A stretch of DNA of 28,335 nt from Saccoglossus kowalevskii (GCF_000003605.2 NW_003130355.1:1016395-1044729); one strand, 5' to 3'. Counted from the first letter of the stretch, positions 10,455-22,597 are shown. The notes: a model not told the origin generated them from the sequence alone. Numbers and translations are program-made.

Positions 10455-11520
10455 ACTAGTACACAAAAGTAACAGTATTTTTTTTCAGTCACATTCATAC
10501 GTGATATTATGTATACTAGAAAAACGCTTTTTAGTGAAATGGTGTAGTGAATACCTAAATTTTAATCATAGAACGCTCGCTCGAATGTCTTGAGATGAAA
10601 CACAGAGAAGAAGCCGTATAAGTGCATTTACATCTGATTCATTCATGTAGTTCATGTATGGGTTTTCCGTTCAAATGAGAAATTCAGTAGACGAGCAGTC
10701 CGGTGTATTTGTGCAGTCAATGACGCAAAATATTTTTGTTTATATCTTGTTTATATCTTTACAAATACATGGCGATTTACCATGCTGGTCTCTTTAGTTG
10801 ATGAGAGTAAATCGATCAGCAACATTATAGTACATTACATTTTGTATTCAATATTCTGTGCGTATTTATTAGTACGGTTCGTGAGTGATATCGCTGCAAA
10901 ATTATTTGTGTAGTGATTTTTAAGATGAAAACAAATAGATAACTACATTATTGCCTCAATGTCGACGCCTTCGGCATTTTGCATACCTGCCCCAAATTTC
11001 AATTTACCGTTATTTGTTTTTGTATGGCGCAATTATTTGTGTCTCATGCATACACAGTTAACATATTATAGGAAATATATTCAATCTAGAATGTTATAGC
11101 CACGCTGAAAACAGGAAGGTAAGTGCTAAATAATCTCCAGTATAGGACATGGTTGTGCTTTGTAGACAAGTGAAAGAAAGAAAACAATCGTAGAATATGT
11201 TTTAAAAAGCATGTATTATGCTATCGCATAATTGTTCGGAGGCATATCATTGCTGTTTGTAAATGCATGAAAACTCCGGTATAAAGTATATACAGCAACA
11301 TTAATTTCGAATAATAATATTTTAAGACATTGTCTCTAAGGCATGTTTGAGCATGGATGTTATTTGTATCATCACTTTATCTTTATAAACATTTGGTTTG
11401 AACCATCATAGAAGCGTCCGCTTATTTTGAATTCCTATTGTTTGATATTGTGTGTGTGGATGTAGGTGACCGCGTATGCATAATGATAATGCTTATTTAT
11501 TGATTTATTTATTAATTTAT
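10455..11520. other. Gene-free stretch
   Basis: AT-rich sequence with TTTAT-type simple sequence just before the repeat at 11521. No exon or RNA gene is recognised. If the GPCR gene continues leftwards, this is intron of that gene. Confidence 0.5.
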
Positions 11521-11862
11521 CATGGGACCAATCACTAATTTGAAGTTAGTTCGAATTAGTATGAATAAGCAGTTTAAGGCTCTCATCTTTTGCCACATTC
11601 CCAAACGCATGGACACATAACGAAGGGAGAAAAAAGATTTAAGAAAAAAAACACACAAAAGAGGCTATTATTTATATTACTTACTGATTTCAGTAAACCC
11701 ATTATTCCCGTCATGAAAATAACTGTATATGTCCCAATGTTCGTCATTTTTGCATAAAATTTTTGAAATAAAGTAATTTAGTGTTAATATGTACTAATCA
11801 TATTCGGAGACATACGTCTATAAATTAATACAGCGTATCGTTCAAACAACAATGTATTTATT
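11521..11862 (+). repeat. Dispersed ~345-bp direct repeat, copy A
   Basis: Aligns over its full length to 19892-20236 in the same orientation. Exact shared blocks include CAAACGCATGGACACATAAC, CAAAAGAGGCTATTA, AATAACTGTATATGTC and a ~28-bp block ending ATTAATACAGCG near the right end. About four bases in five agree by eye. Both copies end at the same point, AACAACAATGTATTTAT. There is no ORF common to both, no clear inverted termini and no A-tail, so the class (MITE or SINE fragment) is open. Confidence 0.85.
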
Positions 11863-13826
11863 TATTTTTCAGTTTTAAGCAATAAATAGAAATATTTTAT
11901 GCTGCTCCGGTTTTCGCTGGAAATCGAAGTCACGTAATTTGCAGAAGGACATATGCATTAATGTATAATGACATTCTTTTCGCAGCAAAGGTCATCCAAG
12001 ATTTGACCTTCTGTTAATTCAAGCACGACCTGTATTATATATTACGTATTCATCATCTATGTCATAGATCAATATGTATGCAGTTTCAATTCGCCGGTGT
12101 GTTTTTTTTTCACCTGCCAAAGTAGATTGAAATTAAAAATAAAAAGCCTAAACACACTTTTTAAAGACTGCAATCATTTAATGACAATGAACTAGTGTTA
12201 GTCTCACCATATTTGTTCAATAAGAATTACGTACATGCGCTTAATGTTATCACTTGGCTTTGTATCATACGACTAATGCGAACCTCACAGCCATAAGCAA
12301 TTCTAAATAACGTATTCATGCGCCACTACGGATGATGCTCTTTAGAGATGGGATATACATGAGAGATAGCCCTATGGGATCTAATAATCATTTTAAATAG
12401 AAAAAGACAAATAATCTTCAGATGAAGGGGTTACTGGTTTGGATAGCAAGGTAAGCCACAACAGCTGACGAAATAACTTCCTCCTCATATGTAATGGAAA
12501 ACAAGTGCGCATGAGTTTGTTAGCAAAAAAATAGAATGCCAAACTAAACGTCAGTAAGCAAATTTATAATTCCGGAAAAACAAAGAGAACGAACAAAACA
12601 CAGTCAATTTAGGAATAGATATATAGACCTCCTGAGAAGGGTTGACAAGGCGGGTCGACAAGAGTGGTCACATTCTGCCCTGCTGCGGTACACATATCAT
12701 AATCAACATATAAAGCAACAAACAACAGTTATTAATATCCTAACGCGACAATTATGTTCGAACATCAGCGACCATTTGTGACAGAGAAACATGACTGGTA
12801 TATTTAGTCCAGCAATGGAAGCCTGATTCAGTGAACGGAACGCAATAACTTGGCAAGAAGAGCAAATAGTATTTAAATAATTAGTAAATATCATTAGAAC
12901 ACAACGTTTGGCAATAGACTAAAAAAACGAATTTTAGGCACTGTGCGAAAAGAGCCCCACTGACTCTTAATCTCCCTTTCGTATTCATGGATTGTTATAC
13001 AACACAGGAAAAAGTCTTAGTCAGCACTTACAGAAATATGTAATTTGCATGGTAATTGGTTTCGTTGGAATGAAAGATGTATTTAATCCCCGTGTTGCGA
13101 AATAAGTTAAATTAGACCGGGAATTAGTTATCAGGCCTATCTCCGTCTCGCGTCACAAATGATTCTAACATGAACAAATAAAATCGTTTTAGTTTGTGTA
13201 ATTGTCTGGTTACCTGGCTATCGGTCAATTCTTTCGAAAAGGCGTGGTTCACTCTTTTAGGTGATCGTCGTAATATGTTTTAAAGATTTCTAATCGTTCT
13301 TTCAGACTCCCTGATTTTCGGCAACAATAAGACGGAAATATTGCACAATCAATATATCGGCAGAATAACTAATTCCTTCTTTGCAATGAATGATTTTTCA
13401 GGTGTTTGATAAAGAAATCAATTATTAAAATAGAATTTCATGAGGCTTTTATATTTTGCCGAACTGTTCTGAGTGCATCTGTCGTTATTGCACCTATAAA
13501 CGGCTAAACATTGTCGTGTTTGGTGTGCACATTTAGGTACTAGTGATTTCAATGCCCAATAACAAATTATTTGATAATGAAAGACAGGGTCGTCATAATA
13601 CGACGCAAACCAAAATTTGTGTGTCATATTAAATAATTTTCTGAACAATTACTATTGACATGATCAGTATGTAATACAGCAACTATTGAAAACAACGCAC
13701 GAGCAATTAAAGCCGTATACATATCTACTGTGCAATTTGTGTGTGTATTTTCCAGTCTAAAGGGTATATTATTAACATAGGTTGCTATACGTGTATGTAT
13801 GTATAAGTGATCTGAATTAGACTTAC
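11863..13826 (-). other. Presumed intron of the GPCR gene; no further exon recognised
   Basis: This lies directly downstream of the GPCR exon on the minus strand. I looked for TM3-TM7 hallmarks (E/DRY-like, CWxP, NPxxY) and found none in a plausible exon. Open frames here (around 12703-12894 and 13418-13648, minus) show no receptor features. The remaining exons are either short and missed or lie beyond the left edge. Confidence 0.4.
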
Positions 13827-14121
13827 ACATTACTTCACCTAGCAGCCAGGGTCGTATGATATACGTCTCCAGCAAGGCTACCGGCATACAGAAAACCAAC
13901 ACAAGTAAATCGGCCACGCTGAGATTCACCAAGAAATAGTTGGTAGAGTTGCCCATGTCTTTGTTGCAGCATACAACGAATAGAATTAACACGTTACCAA
14001 TCACGCCGAGTGTGAAAATTATAACGTAAAAGACGGTGGTGATAATTATTGTATAACTCGAAAGTTTGTACTCATCTACGGTATTGTTGACAGCCTGGTA
14101 CATCGATTCACTGGAATTCAT
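13827..14121 (-). CDS. First coding exon of a rhodopsin-like (class A) peptide GPCR
   Basis: Receptor for an extracellular ligand, probably a neuropeptide, acting in the plasma membrane through G proteins. The exon encodes 98 residues plus the first base of codon 99. Residues 1-22 are an extracellular N-terminus with N-glycosylation sequons at N2 (NSS) and N12 (NNT). TM1 spans about 23-50 with the G42-N43 signature (N1.50). The first intracellular loop is about 51-60. TM2 (61-83) carries NLSVADLL with D71 (D2.50) and P80. ECL1 contains the conserved tryptophan (RPWLLGE, W92). The exon ends at a GTAAGT donor (13826-13821) in phase 1 inside the TGT codon at the position of the conserved TM3 cysteine (C3.25). 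The start is the first ATG of the frame, and nothing upstream looks coding. TM3-TM7 are not in this exon. The TM2-ECL1 sequence resembles peptide receptors, but I cannot assign a ligand. Alternative: a solitary exon of a dead copy; no defect is visible. Confidence 0.85.
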
Positions 14122-14340
14122 CTTCGCCGTGTTTTTTTTTTACTAGTACGTAAGTAGCTAACTGAGTGAGCTGTCTAAACGAACGCGGCTTTGCCAATGG
14201 CTGACGTTGAAAGAGTAGAGAAATACTGGCTCAATACCAATTACTACGACTCCTGGGCGCGTTTCTGACGTGGGCGGGAAACATATCTTCAAACTCACTC
14301 TTACTATATAATACTCCCTAAGTTAGGAAATAATACGACC
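14122..14340 (-). promoter_or_regulatory. Presumed 5'UTR/promoter of the GPCR gene
   Basis: Read on the minus strand, a TATATAG-type motif at about 14305-14312 lies roughly 190 bases upstream of the ATG. Closer to the gene are GC-rich motifs: TTTCCCGCCC (E2F-like) next to CACGTCA, and a second CGTCA half-site near 14204. TGACGT-type half-sites (14203-14208 and 14267-14272 on the plus strand) could bind CREB/ATF. All are consensus matches only. Placement directly upstream of a clear first coding exon is the main support. Confidence 0.3.
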
Positions 14341-14361
14341 ATAAAATTGTTTTGATCATAA

Positions 14362-14411
14362 NNNNNNNNNNNNNNNNNNNNNNNNNNNNNNNNNNNNNNN
14401 NNNNNNNNNNN
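14362..14411. other. Assembly gap (50 N)
   Basis: A run of exactly 50 N, the usual placeholder for a gap of estimated or unknown size. The distance between the GPCR promoter region and sequence to its right is therefore uncertain. Confidence 0.99.
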
Positions 14412-14418
14412 AAATAAT

Positions 14419-14829
14419 TCATATGAAAATATTGCAGCTGCATAGGGTGTCATAAATCAGACTATTGAATAACGGTGAATATGCTGTAATTTTTAACATA
14501 CGCTGATGATTACCGGAAATGGTTTGATATCGGCCATCTTTATTATTAATTACAAACAACATACATGTGTAATGTTCGAAATATTGGCTTGAGTTCATAT
14601 ATTGAATTACGGGATAAGTAACAACTTTCCATGATTTTATGCAAACGTCGCAGTACACATTTTTGTTATTCACGGACTTCATGAATATCAAATATGCTCC
14701 ACAGCTCCTCAGTATTTTTCTCACTGTGCATTGTAGAAAATTCATTGAGCTCGCTATGCTAGAAATAATATTGTTATATACATCTTTGAATAGCCAACTG
14801 TCACAGCAATTCTGGGGTATTATTGTCAA
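14419..14829 (-). CDS. Long but unassigned open frame (136 codons)
   Basis: The longest ATG-started single-exon frame in the right half of the GPCR neighbourhood, on the same strand as and upstream of the receptor, ending eight bases from the assembly gap. It contains several cysteines but no domain or membrane pattern that I recognise. A 117-codon frame on the opposite strand overlaps it (14639-14992), so at most one is real and possibly neither. Its length is unusual for this stop-rich sequence, which is why it is listed. Confidence 0.15.
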   Translation of the reverse strand: MTIIPQNCCDSWLFKDVYNNIISSIASSMNFLQCTVRKILRSCGAYLIFMKSVNNKNVYCDVCIKSWKVVTYPVIQYMNSSQYFEHYTCMLFVINNKDGRYQTISGNHQRMLKITAYSPLFNSLIYDTLCSCNIFI

Positions 14830-14992
14830 TCAATTACGTGACAGACAAGATTCGCATCAAGACAAAGAAAACATGACGTGCATCAAGAACCCAATATGTT
14901 TTATGGAAATACCAAGTTTGATTGAAATATACCCAGGCAAGACCGAGATACAGTTCCGTAATGGCAGAAATTGTTTGTGTGTTGTTGTTTGA

Positions 14993-16273
14993 ATGAAATT
15001 AAACTCACAAGCGAAGATGAAATTAACCGTTTCAACATAGTTAAATCACTCATGTACAGTTAAACGCTAACTATAATGTTGTTCTATCCAGCAAATATAT
15101 ACATCTCACAGAAATTCATTTACTGTTCAACGTAATATATTACACCAAATTTCAACACATGTTCAATATGATCTTTTACCAATGGTAATTGTAATAGTTT
15201 CCAAGAAATGTAACATCATCAAAGACAGTAGAGATGCGAAACTAATCTGTGGCTTCAATAACAGGATAATCAGTGTTCGAAATTTAGCATCATTTGGTGT
15301 GCGCATCAATGTTATACAGTCGCATCCTCAAAAACGACAATGATCATACTGGTATATAATTAATTCAACATTTGCCTTGGGGGAATTAATGATCACAATA
15401 CACACAGAATAAGTTCTACCCATCTTGTCTAAGATACCATTTAGCAATGCCTTAGGTAAAAGGTGTTATAATTTGCGATTTTATCGGAAATGCTATACAA
15501 CACTGGTTGTTATAACAACGCTAATCTGTTATTAACATTTCCAGATGGACCGAACTAAATGTCAGTCTACTAGGAGTTCATATATTTTGATGTTAGCTAA
15601 ATTATTTAAACATCGCCCACTTAATATTTTAAGTAAGCTCTAGTTGCTACAATTAATTCCAATTAATGTAATTATTTATTGATTGATTCAGATAACCACA
15701 CAACTTGGTCAATATGTTTGCATTCTTGTGTAATTGTATACTGGTGCCACAATGGTGTATTCTTTCGATATTCCCAATCCTGCATTATGCATAATAAATA
15801 TATGTGACTTATGTGGCATATTAACTATATTCATGTATGTTAAAGTATATGAAAATATATATATTTATTTAATGTGCTATATGTAACAACTCTTCATGAC
15901 TGAGCATAGTTAATTCTTCACGAATCTCATAATGATCAATGATAAGTTCAAAACATTGCTAAAGAATCACTGAAATGACACTTTTGTTATATGTTATTTT
16001 ATAACCGCATGTACAATATACTACACATAAAAACTGGCGTCACATAGCATCCGCATATTCGTTCGTCAGATACGATTTAATGGTTATAAATAAATAATCT
16101 ATAAATTTGTGTCAATAAAGAAAATCCGTCCGTAAAATAGCCTTTTCCATTTTTGCGGATGCTGATATAGTATATAGCTACGATTAGGTGGTGTTGAAAC
16201 AGAATATATTGTTTTCTTGCAATGCAAAACAATATTGCGCATTACCTAATGAATATATTATGAACATTTTACC
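14993..16273. other. Gene-free stretch
   Basis: AT-rich, including a TATATA tract near 15850. No exon, repeat copy or RNA gene is recognised. Confidence 0.5.
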
Positions 16274-16331
16274 ATGTCTAAATTTCTTCACCTGGTGAAA
16301 GCAATGGACGATGCCATTCCGAGAAATATGG
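16274..16331 (+). CDS. Candidate first coding exon (19 codons) of an unidentified gene
   Basis: ACCATG (good start context) opens a frame reading MSKFLHLVKAMDDAIPRNM. A consensus GTGAGT donor begins at 16332, giving a phase-1 exon of 58 bases. The composition is amphipathic and protein-like. Without splicing the frame stops soon after (TAG near 16361). I could not find a second exon in compatible phase: the exon-like segment at 16892 does not join in frame. Short candidates of this kind arise by chance, so confidence is low. Confidence 0.22.
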
Positions 16332-16891
16332 GTGAGTGTTATGCTTTGAAGGAAACAGAGTAGGGCTTATCTTGATTTAACTGAAAATAAATATATAGGT
16401 CTATAGGTCGTAAATTGTGCATTTACTCGAGGTATACCGGTTTCTGGATGTGGAAAGGAGTTATTGCTTGAACAATATATATTGCCTAAAGTATGGATGT
16501 GTGGCATATAAAATTGGATTTATGTCAAACCGCTCAAAATTATGGAATTGCAGTCCTGTTGAAATGATCAGAAGTTTAGAAACGAGACCGTGATTAATGT
16601 GAGAGTCCCAAGTTCGCCACTGAAGCTAGGACTGATGGGCTCTGGTTCACACAACTACAGTATTCACGGATAACCACGTACTATATCTACCGTCAATCAG
16701 TACCTTGTGTGTACCTTGTGATGGTTGTAAAACGAAGATTAACTGTATTTGGGTGACAATGTTTTTGATTGTTCTTCTGAAATGTAAAATAAAGGTACAA
16801 AAGTCAACTAGGATGTTAAAGGAGTCATTAAGCTAATCTCATTTATTGAATTTACTAAATATTACTTTTGATTATCAAGTTCTTTTAATAG

Positions 16892-17104
16892 AGTACATAT
16901 ACTGGATTTGATGATGGTGTGTTCATTGGTGATATGTGCTGGATTAATATCAAAACCGAAACAATCAACATGTTACAATGTGCGGCGGACGTATCTAAGT
17001 CAAATATGGGACGCAAGTTTAGTACATTATGTTCATGCTGGATGAAGGAGCATTGTGGATTACGGCGTGTTAATATTATAGTATCATTTTACGAAATATC
17101 ATAG
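16892..17104 (+). CDS. Candidate terminal exon, cysteine-rich 70-residue frame
   Basis: A T-rich tract ending in AATAG (AG at 16890-16891 or 16892-16893) precedes a frame of 70 residues starting STYTGFDDGVFIGDMCWINI and ending at TAG 17102-17104. It contains five cysteines and balanced composition (for example SNMGRKFSTLCSCWMKEHCG). The in-frame stops immediately before the acceptor fit an exon boundary. No domain is recognised and no partner exon is found. Confidence 0.2.
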   Translation, partial: STYTGFDDGVFIGDMCWINIKTETINMLQCAADVSKSNMGRKFSTLCSCWMKEHCGLRRVNIIVSFYEIS

Positions 17105-19891
17105 TGCCTAGAGAAATACATGTATATGACAAGTTTTTGCGCCTATATTGAATTGTCCGCGGCACCACGGTATCACAATAGCAATGGTATGCACACTTCA
17201 GATATTCAGCATACACTTTTCCCATAATCCTAGTCTAGACTGAGATAACAAAGATTCCTGAAATAGTAGTTTTATTACATTTGGACGAGCTTCTTGAATT
17301 TTCTGCCACAAGTGGTACACATTAAAATACATTATAACATGGTTTAAATAACAGAAAAACAAATATTGGAAGCACAAGTTAGAAGTATTAGTACCTTGAT
17401 TAGACCTTGTTACGTTGCTAACACTCTGTTTGATACATTGTTACTTATAATAATATACACTATCAAAAATCCAAGACAATCTAGATTTTTTCGACCAACT
17501 ATATAACACACAAGATGGGAAAATGGTTAATTTGCACATTCATTTACCATGTGGGTAAATTTTAACTCAGAAATGTCAAAAGTAAGTATGAACGAATAAG
17601 AACAAAAACAAAAATATTTTAGGAGTCTGACTAATTCTGAACTTATTATACCTTAGGGACATTATTTGGAAAATATTTGTTATCTTCGTCGATGAAATAC
17701 ATTGCTACAAGCAGAAATTATCGATTGGACAAGGCTATTGCATCCATGTTGATACGAATAAATCAATAGTTTTTACGGACATACCCATCAAGACAATTTA
17801 CGCAATAGAATGTATAAGTTCGAACTATATTGGGCAAGAACTTATAACTATATATCACTTTGAACTGGTTGCTATTGGGTGTATATAGTTTCAAAACTAT
17901 TTTTTTACTCACTATAGTGGAAGTTAATGTTTCTTTTTAGAAAAACATTCTGTGTTTTTGTTTTTGTTTGCTGGTTGCCATGTTTGCTGGTGTTGTTGTT
18001 AGGAACACGTCCACCTCACTTCTTTGATAAATGATAATTTTATGCCGTAAAAACTTATGCTGTAAAAAATGTATGTGTACTAATGAGGTGACGTGGCAAA
18101 CTTACCATTCTCGACGTATATTTATAAGAATATAGAACACTATGTAGATAATATAATTATATAGAACACACATATAGAATCATATTGTGAAATGCGTTTT
18201 TAGGCATGGTTGCCATAAGCGTGGTCATCGTTGCTAGGGAACGGTGTCATGCAAAAGGGCGACTTGAAAAACATATTTACACCAAATATAAAGGAATTTA
18301 AATCTAAAGTTCTGGTGTGTTTTTGAAGACACCTAATTTTCTGATTTAAAAAAAAAAAGTTTAACATAACTTCTTTAAACCCTAAAAATAATTTTGGACA
18401 AATTTCGGTCATTTAAGAAATATTAGTTACAAACTGCACTCTAACGTTTGTTCAGAAGATTTTTTTTATTAGTGTTGAGTCGATCTGTCGTCATACATTG
18501 CATATCATATATTGCTCTAAACAAATTGAAAATTAACAAACATTTAATTCAAAATACATATCACCACAACACCACCACAATCAATTCGCCATAGATATGT
18601 CAATCGGTTTTAGACTTACAGTCCAAACTAAATAACATGAAAAACAAATAGAAAAATCCAGACATTTTTATTCACATTGTAATACTGGTAATAAAATATC
18701 GAGACCTGAAAACTGTAGTTAAAAAATTAATGAAAAATTGGATGAATACAAACAAAAAATAAAACGAACTTGTTCACAAGTATATGCTCATCAAATATGA
18801 CTCAAAAATACCATATATTCCCAAGATATCACAATTTCAAAATGTTAATTTTCATCCACTGAATTAGAAATAATTCGGGACCAAAATGAAATATAGACTT
18901 CGTATCATCCCATAAACAAATCAGACAAAAATATTTCAAACGGTTTTACAATTCAACCGAAATATAAAATAAAAAAAAAATAATACAAATAGTCACGTGA
19001 AAAGGAATAAGCTTGTTTGCGACAAATGCATGTAGACAGTTTGATAAAATTCGCCGAATGCATTGATGTTATATTAGGGTAGTGCCACGTAAATTCGGTA
19101 TTGTTGGGTGTAAGTTGTTCACTGATGATGGAACAGCTTATCAAATAAACATACTTTCTCGGGTATTTCATAAATTGTTACTATATTGTTAAGACGCCAT
19201 ACTTCACTAGTCTACTGGTCTTTATATTTCACTTATGTTTGAGAGACACGTGAAAATTGTGTGGCGAATAGAAAAAAACGTAATCCAACCTAATTGAGTT
19301 GTAATTGTTGTCTACCATATATTTCAACATGTAGATTCACTAGGCCTTGCTGTCCTAGATATTTAACCAATACGCTCATCGCACCATTTAAAGTTTTCTC
19401 AACAAATTGGACGGAGAAAAGTTACAAGCATTTAATATCAATTTTGAATAAAATTATAGTTCCGTGTTATGCTTTTTATTTATGATAGTGATAAAATATA
19501 TATCGGTAATTTTTGATCAATAACAATTTATACGTTCTGAACGTGCGTTGGCCAATTACTTTACACACCAAATTGGATTCTTAGACCCCTATAAAATTGT
19601 GAAAACGATTACCTCTAGATTTTTGCAATCTAAGATAACGGACAAACTAATCGAAATGACGGCAGTAGACTGTATCTCAGACAAGCACTAATCTTCATAT
19701 TGAGTTTTAACACTGTGGCTGCAATTCTGAAAAAAAAATACACACAATGCTTAATTTGAGTCTAGGTCGACTTCTCAACATTGGTTAGACGAAATTGTGC
19801 ACGTGCGCAACTGACATTGTACTAGTAGAATAATCTCAAGTCATTCAACTGGCTGAATGAGAAGCAATGACAAATAAGATGGCTGTCATAT
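17105..19891. other. Gene-free stretch
   Basis: AT-rich with homopolymer A and T runs. Open frames around 18200-18412, 18953-19171 and 19294-19485 have no recognisable domain. No repeat copies are seen apart from the element starting at 19892. Confidence 0.5.
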
Positions 19892-20236
19892 CATGGAAAC
19901 AATAACAAATTTGAAATCAGTTCCAATTAGTATGAAGCAGAACATAAAGTTTCAGGCTGCCACCTTTCGCCACATTCTCAAACGCATGGACACATAACGG
20001 AAGAAGGAAAAAAAAGTAAGGAAAAAACAAACAAAAGAGGCTATTAATTATATTACTTACTATTTTCAGTAAACCCAATTTTCCTGTCACCAAAATAACT
20101 GTATATGTCACAATGTTCGTCATTTCAACATAATATTTAGTGTTATAGTAATTTAGTGTTAATATTTACTAATTATATTCAGAGACATACGTCTATAAAT
20201 TAATACAGCGCACCGTCCAAACAACAATGTATTTAT
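19892..20236 (+). repeat. Dispersed ~345-bp direct repeat, copy B
   Basis: Partner of 11521-11862, starting at CATGG and ending at CAATGTATTTAT. Differences from copy A are mostly substitutions with several small indels in the A-rich middle. The frame open on the minus strand across this copy is not conserved in copy A, which argues against a protein-coding origin. Confidence 0.85.
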
Positions 20237-20608
20237 GACATTAATACAATTTATTTATTTACCAACAGGAATAAACTTTCCAATTACAGGTTCTACACTT
20301 TAAATATAGTATTATACATTATATAATAATCTCATTAGAACGATTTACTGTTTTCAGCGATTCGTTCGGTTACTCCGACGATATATGCATGTGGGTAGAG
20401 AGAAAACAGTCACTACTCATTTGCATGTAAAAAGGGTATTATATTGGCTTATACTGTGTATAGCCAGACCGACTTTTAAATGAAATGAATCAATCATATA
20501 CTTATATGTCAAGATATTATTATACTGGCCCTGAGTCCCATGCGTCTCATGGGTGGTAACACGTGCCCAGAATTAATAAACACGCCCTGATGACATGTTA
20601 AAATATAC

Positions 20609-20793
20609 ACTTCCGGTTTTACTTCAAACCAATGTAGCCGCCGAACCGCGTGACCAATGGATTTAACTCTTATAAAACCCGCACACACGTGGTCATATTT
20701 AAAGCACGGAACTCAAAATTAGGGGTAAATATCATGGAACAAACTGGAAGCCAAGATATGGCCAATATAGAGTACGACCGCCATCTTGGATAA
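20609..20793 (+). promoter_or_regulatory. Cluster of promoter motifs (ETS, 2x CCAAT, TATA, YY1)
   Basis: In order on the plus strand: ACTTCCGGT (ETS site, 20609-20617), CCAAT (20629-20633), CCAAT (20654-20658), TATAAAA (20671-20677), then an ATG at 20734 opening only 19 codons (MEQTGSQDMANIEYDRHLG). On the minus strand CCAAGATGGCGG (20789-20778) is a YY1-like site overlapping that ORF. It opens a 21-codon minus frame beginning MAVVLYIGHILASS. The density of motifs and raised CpG suggest a real promoter, possibly bidirectional or driving a non-coding transcript. No convincing gene follows on either side. Confidence 0.35.
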
Positions 20794-22296
20794 TTCCATT
20801 TTCAAAGTGTGTCATCGTGGCATCATTCAGGCTTTATATTCCTGTAGATAAATTAGATACAAAATCAATCAAAAAACATTAGTTGTGCCATAATTTGTTC
20901 ATGGGTTTGACAATGCCTTTTAGCGCACAATCCTCCCATGAGCTCTGGCAGTTAACTAGAATTAGAAACAATAACATTGTAATCACTAGATGGATTATGT
21001 CTAAACTTGTCAGAACTAAATGAGTACTGGTTACACATACAGAGCGGTGAAACAGTGTGTAATCAAATTAAGTATTTAAATCACCTCGATATACCAATAT
21101 TCAACATGCGTTTTAATAAAAGTAAACATGATATAAGGGTAGCGAGGGTATTATTTGCATACTTGTTTTCATCTTCCGATTGTGGTTAAATGGCTATGAA
21201 AACACCCAATAAAGTATACATTTTTACAATCGCCAGGATTCAAGCTATTTGAGAAATGTGTTTCTCATGCCTGTGTCTACGTTTTGTTACGCGTGACATG
21301 CTCATATATTAAATATTACTTTTTACTGAAAACAAATAAATGACGCTATTATGCTCGTGCTAAGTAGGTGCTTGTTGTCTGTTAAATTGAATGCGTCCCA
21401 GCAGATGTATTCATGCACCACGTTTTAAAAAGTCAAGTGCTGAATTCCAAAATTATTGTTAAATACGTATGCTTAGTGTCGTCGGATTTACACGAACTTT
21501 ACACAGCTTTAAGGTGACATCGCGAAGAACTTAAATGATGAACTCAAACCAACATTTCGAACATTACTCATGTATGTTGTTTACTTTCGGTAATTATCAA
21601 CGTGTGTTAAAACTGAGAGGAAACATTTGCATACAATACAGGTGATGAAAATCTATTAACTGAATTGTTTGGTGATCTGGATCTAACAAGAAGTTTAAAC
21701 AGTTCTACCATACACGGCATATACGGTTAATCGGTAAACTCCTAGAAAATGTCGATGAAGTTAAGGCTGCTATGATTATCGACGCTAGTGGGTTGTTCAC
21801 ACGTAATTAGGCCCACGAAAGGTAAGCAATTGGAAACAAGCACATTAAAGAGAATCGCTCGTTTCCGAAGTGGTAGCCCAACCTTGTTTCGGACATCTTG
21901 ATATGCAAATGATAATATATCGCAGTATGCTTTTTAGATACTTCCCATATTGTATAACAAAAAACAGATTTGTGGAACTAAAAAAATTGCTGTTCGTGTT
22001 ATTTTCTTGCCTAAAGTCTCCTGGCCAATCACAATTCAGACAACGGTTAGATGATTGACAATATGTCAGCTGCCCCAAAGACGCCCTTTGGTTTATCCAA
22101 TAGACCCTATAATGATTTTCAGGCAGTTCGAAAATGTCAGAGTAACGACTTTTGAAAAGTCATTTGCCATACTAATAAATGACAACATTACGCTGATTTG
22201 CCAAACTAACAGACTCTAACGTTTTACACTAATTTTTGCATAAATTTATAAATTTAATTTATATTGATGAAAAAAAGAATAACCCCAGTATATACA
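20794..22296. other. Gene-free stretch
   Basis: No supported gene. A plus-strand frame open around 20990-21189 lacks an ATG near its start and has no recognised domain. The antisense-overlapping frames at 21845-22078 are equally unsupported. Confidence 0.5.
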
Positions 22297-22597
22297 TTAA
22301 AGTGCCTGTGAAATGGCTGCTATTTTCACGCCTAAAATTATCAATTGATACTTAAATATTATTAATTTTTATGTATCTAAGCATGAATTATTTTTTTAAG
22401 TGATAAAATGTGTTTTAAACTACGGCAACTTTATTTTTGTGTATTTTAAAACGAGGCTCCTCATTAGCTTCTCATTTGCATACAGAAATTGTCCTTGTGA
22501 CGTCAGAAGGGGAAGTCGCATGGCAGCTTGCATTGCCGATACGTGTAAATAAGGCAAATTTCTTGTGCAGTTTTCTCGTCTTTGACTATATTGTCAC

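Noticed and set aside
11810-11850. Minus-strand ERYAV-like stretch that could be the GPCR E/DRY motif in the next exon
   Set aside because: It lies inside the dispersed repeat. The second copy (20180-20230) has a different sequence at that spot, and the surrounding frame has no TM3 features.
14639-14992. 117-codon plus-strand frame overlapping the minus-strand frame at 14419-14829
   Set aside because: It has no domain, promoter or splice support, and the overlap with an equally open antisense frame points to chance.
18230-18242. GTTGCTAGGGAAC, an RFX X-box match
   Set aside because: The degenerate consensus is expected many times in 28 kb by chance, and no ciliary-type gene start is nearby.
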